In this document: piece after piece, positions 14,199 to 18,479 of the stretch | Layout: each line of letters opens with the position of its first letter | How positions within the stretch are numbered: position 1 is the stretch's first letter | NCBI GenBank assembly: GCA_013288575.1 | Contig: JABDBO010000017.1 | Location: 1 to 18,479, forward strand | Reading direction: 5' to 3' | Origin: Alphaproteobacteria bacterium | Lineage (GTDB): Bacteria; Pseudomonadota; Alphaproteobacteria; Rickettsiales; 21-14-0-20-44-7 | DNA length: 18,479 nucleotides | Program-made: the position numbers and the translations under genes | The notes under the pieces: generated by a model | The model's database searches: none | The model's input: only the letters and a program-made list of their open reading frames with translations | Told to the model about the DNA's origin: nothing

Positions 14199-14225
14199 AT
14201 TATTCAAAAATGATTTACACTCCCA

Positions 14226-14253
14226 ATCGAAAATCATAAATCTAAAATCTAAA
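14226..14253. repeat. Iterated AAATCTA words before the TerC-family gene
   Basis: The stretch runs AAAATCATAAATCTAAAATC and on into the start codon, an eight-base word repeated about three times with small changes. No complementary half is present, unlike the spacers at 1961 and 9801. It contains TAAAAT (14243-14248), a possible -10 five bases before the ATG. Confidence 0.4.
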
Positions 14254-14931
14254 ATGTTTTCCAGCGAAGTAATTTTTACCTTCCTAACGCTTAGCCTGCT
14301 CGAAGTCGTACTCGGCATCGACAATCTCATCTTCATTGCCCTCGTTGTTCAAGACCTGCCAGCCAGATATAACAAATCTGCCCGCATCATCGGGCTTTCA
14401 CTCGCTTTTCTAATTCGCATAATCATGTTGCTTAGCGCCAGCTGGGTAATGTCGCTCACCAAACCAATATTTTCCGTTCTTTCCGCCAAAGATATTCTTT
14501 TGCTTATCGGCGGCGGCTTCCTTGCCATTAATGGCAGCATCGAATTAATTGCAGATTTCAAACAGATCGAAAAACAGAAAAACATAAAAATCGCCAACAG
14601 CTTCATCACCGCCATTCTGCAAATTGCCTTTATTGATTTCCTGTTCTCGTTTGATTCTATCTTAACCGCAATTGGCCTCACCCTAAATATTCCAGTTATT
14701 ATCGCCGCCATTGGCGTTTCGATGTTTGCGATGTTGTTCACCGCCAATAGCCTTGCCGCATTCTTAAAAAAATACCCTAACTACAAAATTATCGGCATCG
14801 GATTTATCATATTGGTCGGCTTCGCGCTTATCTTCGAGGGCCTGCACATTCATTTTGACAAGAACTACCTCTACGCAGTTCTCCTTGCCGCGATTGCATT
14901 TGAAACTTTTAGATCGCTTCGAGCTAAATAA
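14254..14931 (+). CDS. TerC-family integral membrane protein
   Basis: A 225-residue protein with about seven hydrophobic segments (roughly 5-31, 43-66, 78-99, 114-141, 147-170, 179-198, 206-218). Two acidic intramembrane motifs define the TerC/Alx family: GIDN at 21-24 and FSFDSI at 131-136. Members are linked to Mn2+ export or metal homeostasis and tellurite resistance; the conserved Asp residues are thought to bind the metal. It is shorter than E. coli Alx and closer to the single-domain YkoY/YceF type. The ATG sits right after the iterated-word tract and has no Shine-Dalgarno sequence. ATGACA (14193-14198) with TACACT 17 bp on is a weak promoter candidate. No tellurite gene cluster is nearby, and the spacer is too short for a yybP-ykoY riboswitch. 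Confidence 0.9.
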   Translation: MFSSEVIFTFLTLSLLEVVLGIDNLIFIALVVQDLPARYNKSARIIGLSLAFLIRIIMLLSASWVMSLTKPIFSVLSAKDILLLIGGGFLAINGSIELIADFKQIEKQKNIKIANSFITAILQIAFIDFLFSFDSILTAIGLTLNIPVIIAAIGVSMFAMLFTANSLAAFLKKYPNYKIIGIGFIILVGFALIFEGLHIHFDKNYLYAVLLAAIAFETFRSLRAK

Positions 14932-14939
14932 AATAATAT

Positions 14940-14997
14940 GCGCGCACCCTGCACCCCCCAATAGGGGTGCGCGCTGTGTTTCGCATGCGAAACACTG
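14940..14997. repeat. GC-rich hairpin followed by a perfect 20-bp palindrome
   Basis: GCGCGCACCC (14940-14949) pairs with GGGTGCGCGC (14965-14974). Immediately after, 14976-14995 is a perfect 20-bp palindrome with half-site GTGTTTCGCA. No T-run follows either, so they are not standard terminators. The palindrome has the size and symmetry of a dimeric-regulator operator and lies about 70 bp before the sensor kinase promoter. Confidence 0.8.
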
Positions 14998-15042
14998 TAA
15001 AGAAACGTTGTGAGACACTTTGCAATTATCATAATTATTATA

Positions 15043-15072
15043 TTGTCTTCCACCCGCCACTTCCGCTATACT
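15043..15072 (+). promoter_or_regulatory. Promoter of the sensor kinase gene
   Basis: TTGTCT (15043-15048, four of six) and TATACT (15067-15072, five of six) are 18 bp apart. Transcription would start near 15079, giving a leader of about 23 bases without a Shine-Dalgarno sequence. Confidence 0.5.
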
Positions 15073-15101
15073 CTATCTTTCCACTGGGTTAATTACAAAA
15101 C

Positions 15102-16946
15102 ATGCTTAAAATTAAGGCCAAAACTCTCTCGAGAGATTACTTTATATACGCCGCAATTGTGGCAGCCGTAATTATTGGCATTTCCCTTATCGGCACTTTC
15201 CAAGCCTATGATACACTCCATCGTGAAAGTGATGAGCGCTACCAGACCGAAGCCAATAAAATTTCTGAACAACTTTCCGAAAGCTTTAATTACCTCCAAA
15301 GCTTCATGCAGCTTATCGCAAATGATATTTCGCGCTTAAACAATGCAACACCTGAAAAAATCGCGCCGATCTTAGAAAAAAGCTGGCCGCGTATTAATGA
15401 TAGCAATTTGAATTACCTTTCATGGAGCGTGCTTGATTTTTCCGATGCACACGGCCGCATTCTTGCCAGCAGCTTGGAAAATACTTCTTATGATACAACG
15501 CCGGTTATGCTTCCAACAAGCCGCGCTTGGATCACGCAAGGGCCAAAACAACCTGGCCGCCTCATTTTCTCCCAGCCTGACATCGGCGTTCTAACCAAGC
15601 AATATGTTATGCCGGTCGGCTTTGGCATTAATGACAAAAACGGCAGATATCTTGGCGCCATTTCAATCAGCTTCAATCTCAATAGTTTAGAGCGCAAACT
15701 TGAAAACCCGGCCAGCCGCGAAACCAGTTTTGCCATTATTGATAACAATAAAAACATCATCACCCAATCTGCCGATAGTGCCAAAAAACTGCCGGCGAAC
15801 TTCTTTGAATCTAAATTAGCCAATGAAGATTTAAGCAAAGATGAGGGCAAACTTGAACAGCCAATTAAATCTGATGGCGTTCGCTACACTTACTATAAAA
15901 AAATTCCTAACTATCCATTCGTGGTTTTAGTTGGTGATAATAAATTTTTCCATGGCCGCGAAGTTAATCGTTTGCTTGAGCCGCGTATAGAGCAAGGCAT
16001 TATCCTTGGCCTCATATTCCTTGGCATTTTATATTTCTTCCAACGCAAAATTATTCTACCCGTGAAAAAACTCTCAGATGCCGCACTCGCCATTTCGCGT
16101 GGTGATGATGATGTTGAAATGCCAGATACCGACATTCATGAATATCAGGTCCTCTCCACCCAGCTTGGCAAAATCCATGAAATTATCTCGCGCTTAACCA
16201 TTGCCCAGCGTGATTTGGAAGATGCGCTCAAAGCTAAATCCAGCTTCCTTTCCAACATGAGCCATGAGTTCCGCACGCCACTCAATGCAGTGATCGGCTT
16301 CTCGGAAACCATCAAGAAAAAAGTTTTTGGCGATATCGGCAATGAAAAATATTCTGAATATGTGCAAGACATCAACGAGCAAGGCCAATATCTTTTAAAG
16401 CTCATCGAAGATATTCTCGATGCTTCCAAAATTGAATCTGGCAAAGCCAAACTTTATGATGAGCCGCTTTCCTTCCAGCGCATGGTTAAGGATTCAGTCA
16501 GAACCGTGCAGCAGCGCGCTGACGCCAAAAAAATCCAGATCATTACTGAAATTTCTGATGATTTGCCTTATATCAAAGCCGATAAAACCCGCATCAAACA
16601 AGTGTTGTTAAACCTACTTTCCAATGCTGTAAAATTCACCGCCGACAAAGGCCGCATCTATGTACGATGTTTCGTTGATAGCGAATTCGTTTGCGAAGTG
16701 CAGGATACTGGCATCGGAATTGCCAGTGATGATTTGAACAAAATCGCCCAGCGTTTCGCCCAAGTTGATAACATCTATACCCGCAAAAACCGCGGCTCAG
16801 GCCTTGGGATGTCAATTACCAAAGATATTATCGAACTCCACGGCGGCACATTAGTTATCGAGAGCGAACTTAACGTTGGCACAAAAATCACCGTCCGCCT
16901 GCCGAAAGACCGCATCATTTTCGCTTCGCAGTATGTAGAAAACTAG
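15102..16946 (+). CDS. Membrane sensor histidine kinase, PleC/DivJ-like core
   Basis: A 614-residue inner-membrane kinase. TM1 lies at about 14-34, then a 260-residue periplasmic sensor (35-297, probably Cache-like: WSVLDFSDAHGRILASS, RLIFSQP, GAISISFNL). TM2 is at about 298-314, HAMP at about 315-370, HisKA with phospho-acceptor H388 in SNMSHEFRTPLNAVIGFSE, and HATPase_c with N-box NLLSNAVKF (504-512), G1 DTGIGI (535-540) and G2 RGSGLGM (564-570). The stretch after H388 (VFGDIGNEKYSEYVQDI... LLKLIEDILDASKIESGK) is the form seen in alphaproteobacterial PleC/DivJ/PdhS kinases that act on DivK-type receivers. There is no receiver domain and no response regulator nearby, so it is an orphan. It converges on the b561-YceI gene with only four bases between stops and no terminator visible. 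Confidence 0.93.
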   Translation: MLKIKAKTLSRDYFIYAAIVAAVIIGISLIGTFQAYDTLHRESDERYQTEANKISEQLSESFNYLQSFMQLIANDISRLNNATPEKIAPILEKSWPRINDSNLNYLSWSVLDFSDAHGRILASSLENTSYDTTPVMLPTSRAWITQGPKQPGRLIFSQPDIGVLTKQYVMPVGFGINDKNGRYLGAISISFNLNSLERKLENPASRETSFAIIDNNKNIITQSADSAKKLPANFFESKLANEDLSKDEGKLEQPIKSDGVRYTYYKKIPNYPFVVLVGDNKFFHGREVNRLLEPRIEQGIILGLIFLGILYFFQRKIILPVKKLSDAALAISRGDDDVEMPDTDIHEYQVLSTQLGKIHEIISRLTIAQRDLEDALKAKSSFLSNMSHEFRTPLNAVIGFSETIKKKVFGDIGNEKYSEYVQDINEQGQYLLKLIEDILDASKIESGKAKLYDEPLSFQRMVKDSVRTVQQRADAKKIQIITEISDDLPYIKADKTRIKQVLLNLLSNAVKFTADKGRIYVRCFVDSEFVCEVQDTGIGIASDDLNKIAQRFAQVDNIYTRKNRGSGLGMSITKDIIELHGGTLVIESELNVGTKITVRLPKDRIIFASQYVEN

Positions 16947-16950
16947 ATAT

Positions 16951-18051
16951 CTACTTAGAGATAGCCTCAAGGTGGATAGCAACCTTCACATCATCCTTCA
17001 CATTGCCAGTATCTTTCCACTCGCCCTGCCCAACGCCGAAATCCGTGCGTTTTAAGTTCGCAGTTCCATCAACAACAATATGTTTTGCATCAATTTGCTT
17101 GGTATTAAAATTGATAGTTACAGGTTTGGTCTTGTCGCGGATAGTCAAATTCCCCAACACCCCATAACCCGGCCCATTACCGATGATGAATTTCTGTGAA
17201 ACAAATTTCGCTTCCGGAAACTTCGCCACATCAAACCAATCTGCGGTTTTTAAGTTACTTGCCACTTCATCATAACTGGCACTAACACTTGCCAGCTTGA
17301 TGGTGACAGCAGCCTTACTGTTACCAATATCATCCGATGAAAATGCAATTACTGCATCATAATCTTTAAATTCTCCCGTAACAGTCGCGCCATTTTCCAC
17401 CGCTTCAAACTTGATCAAACTCTTCGCCTTATCCACCTGCCAGTTCGTTGCCGCATTGGCCGGAGTCACAAATAAAATAACCAAAACCCAAGGGAGCATT
17501 CTACGAAGCACAGTATCGCGCAAAATAAAGTGGTGGAACAGCGCCGCCCCCACATGCATGCACAACAAAGCAATCAAAGTATAAGCCATATAATCATGCG
17601 CCTTTTCCAGCAAATGCCCCAAATCCTTATCCGGCGCAATTAAATTCGGCATGGTGAATTCCCCATAAACCGAAACTGGGAAACCAAGCGCGGATGACAT
17701 TAGCCAGCCAGAAAGCGGCATTGCAAACATCAGCACATAAATCAGCGCATGCGTAAATTTAGCGGCAAATTCCATCAACTTAAAAATCCCTGGCGCAACT
17801 TTCTTTGTTTCAGGAATCTTTGGCTGATAATTCACCTCACGCCAGGTCAGGCGCAAAAACGCCAGGAACAAAACAATAATCCCGGTGGATTTATGCAAGC
17901 CATAAAGCTTCAACTTGTCCGGGCTCATGCCTTTCAAACCCGCCATATAAAGCCCAACTGCGAGCATCCCCAGAATTAGCAAAGCCATCACCCAGTGGAA
18001 TGTATTCGCTGGCCAGCCGTAGCTGGTATCACTATTTCTTAGCTGCGTCAT
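16951..18051 (-). CDS. Cytochrome b561 - YceI fusion protein
   Basis: A 366-residue protein from ATG 18051; an in-frame ATG at 18096 is possible but lies inside the upstream yceI. Residues 1-185 form a four-helix di-haem cytochrome b561 with candidate haem ligands H19 (FHWVMAL), H53 (LHKSTG), H152 (HDYMAY) and H166 (CMHVGAAL). At 184-200 comes RRMLPWVLVILFVTPANA, with the form of a signal peptide including an AxA site. Residues 201-366 are a full YceI lipocalin-like domain (WQVDKAKSLIKFEA, WFDVAKFPEAKFVS, TRTDFG-like KRTDFGVG), which binds isoprenoid quinone-type lipids in the periplasm. AGGA lies 10 bases before the ATG. It overlaps the stand-alone yceI gene by 20 bp. Probably a membrane electron-transfer pair; cleavage at the embedded site could release YceI. 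Confidence 0.9.
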   Translation of the reverse strand: MTQLRNSDTSYGWPANTFHWVMALLILGMLAVGLYMAGLKGMSPDKLKLYGLHKSTGIIVLFLAFLRLTWREVNYQPKIPETKKVAPGIFKLMEFAAKFTHALIYVLMFAMPLSGWLMSSALGFPVSVYGEFTMPNLIAPDKDLGHLLEKAHDYMAYTLIALLCMHVGAALFHHFILRDTVLRRMLPWVLVILFVTPANAATNWQVDKAKSLIKFEAVENGATVTGEFKDYDAVIAFSSDDIGNSKAAVTIKLASVSASYDEVASNLKTADWFDVAKFPEAKFVSQKFIIGNGPGYGVLGNLTIRDKTKPVTINFNTKQIDAKHIVVDGTANLKRTDFGVGQGEWKDTGNVKDDVKVAIHLEAISK

Positions 18052-18479
18052 CTTGGCTATATCCTTCAGTTTCAATGAATATACGCACCTCATCACCTAC
18101 ACCTGGCAGGAATGATGTCATACCGAAGTCAGAACGTTTGAATACCGCCCTAGCGCTAAAACCCGCCGCATCACGTTTGTTGAAAGGATGCGCACCAATC
18201 GAGTTCAATTTCACTTCCATGGTGATCGGCTTAGTCACGCCATGCAATGTCAGGTTACCCGTCACAGTTGCTGCATTTTTGCCCGTCACCTCAACCTTAG
18301 TGCTAACAAATTTCGCTTCCGGATAAGTTGCCACATCGAAGAAATCTTTGGTTTTCAAATGCTCGGTAAATTTATCAACCGGCGTGGTCAAACTATCAAT
18401 TTTAATTGTCGCCTCAACCGAACTTGATGCCGGGTTTTTCTGGTTTATGCTGTAAAACCCTTGGATATCCTTGAAATAA
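18032..18479 (-). CDS. YceI-family periplasmic protein (5' end outside window)
   Basis: The frame stays open to the right edge, giving 148 visible residues and no start or signal peptide in view. The YceI pattern is clear: FYSINQKNPASSSVEATIKI, then LKTKDFFDVATYPEAKFVS, GNLTLHGVTKPITMEV and RSDFGM, with a final strand RIFIETEGYS. YceI proteins are lipocalin-like beta barrels that bind polyisoprenoids in the periplasm. The apparent TTG start at 18391 is inside the domain and should be ignored. Its TAG (18034-18032) lies 17-20 bp past the start of the b561-YceI gene, so the two overlap and form an operon. It and the fused YceI domain share motifs but differ in many residues, so they are old duplicates. 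Confidence 0.9.
   Translation of the reverse strand, partial: YFKDIQGFYSINQKNPASSSVEATIKIDSLTTPVDKFTEHLKTKDFFDVATYPEAKFVSTKVEVTGKNAATVTGNLTLHGVTKPITMEVKLNSIGAHPFNKRDAAGFSARAVFKRSDFGMTSFLPGVGDEVRIFIETEGYSQDDAAKK

Noticed and set aside
14199..14253. yybP-ykoY manganese riboswitch before the TerC gene
   Set aside because: The space is about 55 bp of iterated AT-rich words after the palindromic repeat, too short and lacking any conserved-looking aptamer.
13719..14336. Minus-strand frame of 205 codons
   Set aside because: It lies antisense to the end of cfa, crosses a palindromic repeat and enters the TerC gene; both plus-strand genes are certain and it has no recognisable domain.
16940..16960. 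Shared terminator between the kinase and b561-YceI genes
   Set aside because: Only four bases separate the stops, and no stem with flanking T/A runs is visible.

Overview
This window looks like part of a Gram-negative alphaproteobacterial chromosome with moderately low GC. That reading rests on recognising protein families by eye: a ThrRS and IF3 of proteobacterial type, a MJ0042-type zinc-ribbon protein followed by one membrane helix, a PleC/DivJ-like sensor kinase, a cytochrome b561/YceI pair, and an initiator tRNA with an AGG/CCU anticodon stem. I cannot name the genus or order.

Layout. Positions 1-1871 look like the end of an integrated element. A tyrosine recombinase (524-1576, minus) is followed after one base by an unknown gene that runs off the left edge. 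A 295-bp stretch full of short direct and inverted repeats separates the recombinase from the 3' end of tRNA-fMet (1872-1948, minus). To the right is what appears to be ordinary chromosome: a PLP aminotransferase (minus), then mostly plus-strand genes. These are a secreted Thr/Glu-rich protein, a GNAT acetyltransferase, a two-helix STM3941-like membrane protein, thrS, infC, a small toxin-antitoxin pair, an orphan ABC ATPase, a zinc-ribbon membrane protein and metF. Then come a 55-residue Asn/Gln/Ser protein, a Ser/Thr-rich protein, cyclopropane fatty acid synthase, a TerC-family protein and a hybrid histidine-kinase-like sensor without a receiver. The right edge has two minus-strand genes: a stand-alone YceI protein (5' end outside the window) overlapping a cytochrome b561-YceI fusion.

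How the genes relate. thrS and infC are the translation pair often found together. No rpmI/rplT follows infC; a toxin-antitoxin pair sits there instead, with its own good promoter inside the end of infC and 2-bp junctions from antitoxin to toxin to ABC ATPase. The YceI and b561-YceI genes probably form one envelope unit concerned with isoprenoid/quinone binding and electron transfer. Most other genes look like independent units.

The most notable signals are non-coding. Three intergenic spacers carry one family of nested palindromes with TGTCA/TGACA ends, and these ends fall where a -35 box of the next gene would lie. Three other spacers are built from iterated short words. infC has a Shine-Dalgarno sequence placed for an ATC rather than ATG start. 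The zinc-ribbon gene starts inside competing hairpins. Several genes lack any Shine-Dalgarno sequence, and at least two have a promoter geometry that predicts leaderless mRNA. I did not find a clear defence system, CRISPR array or biosynthetic cluster.
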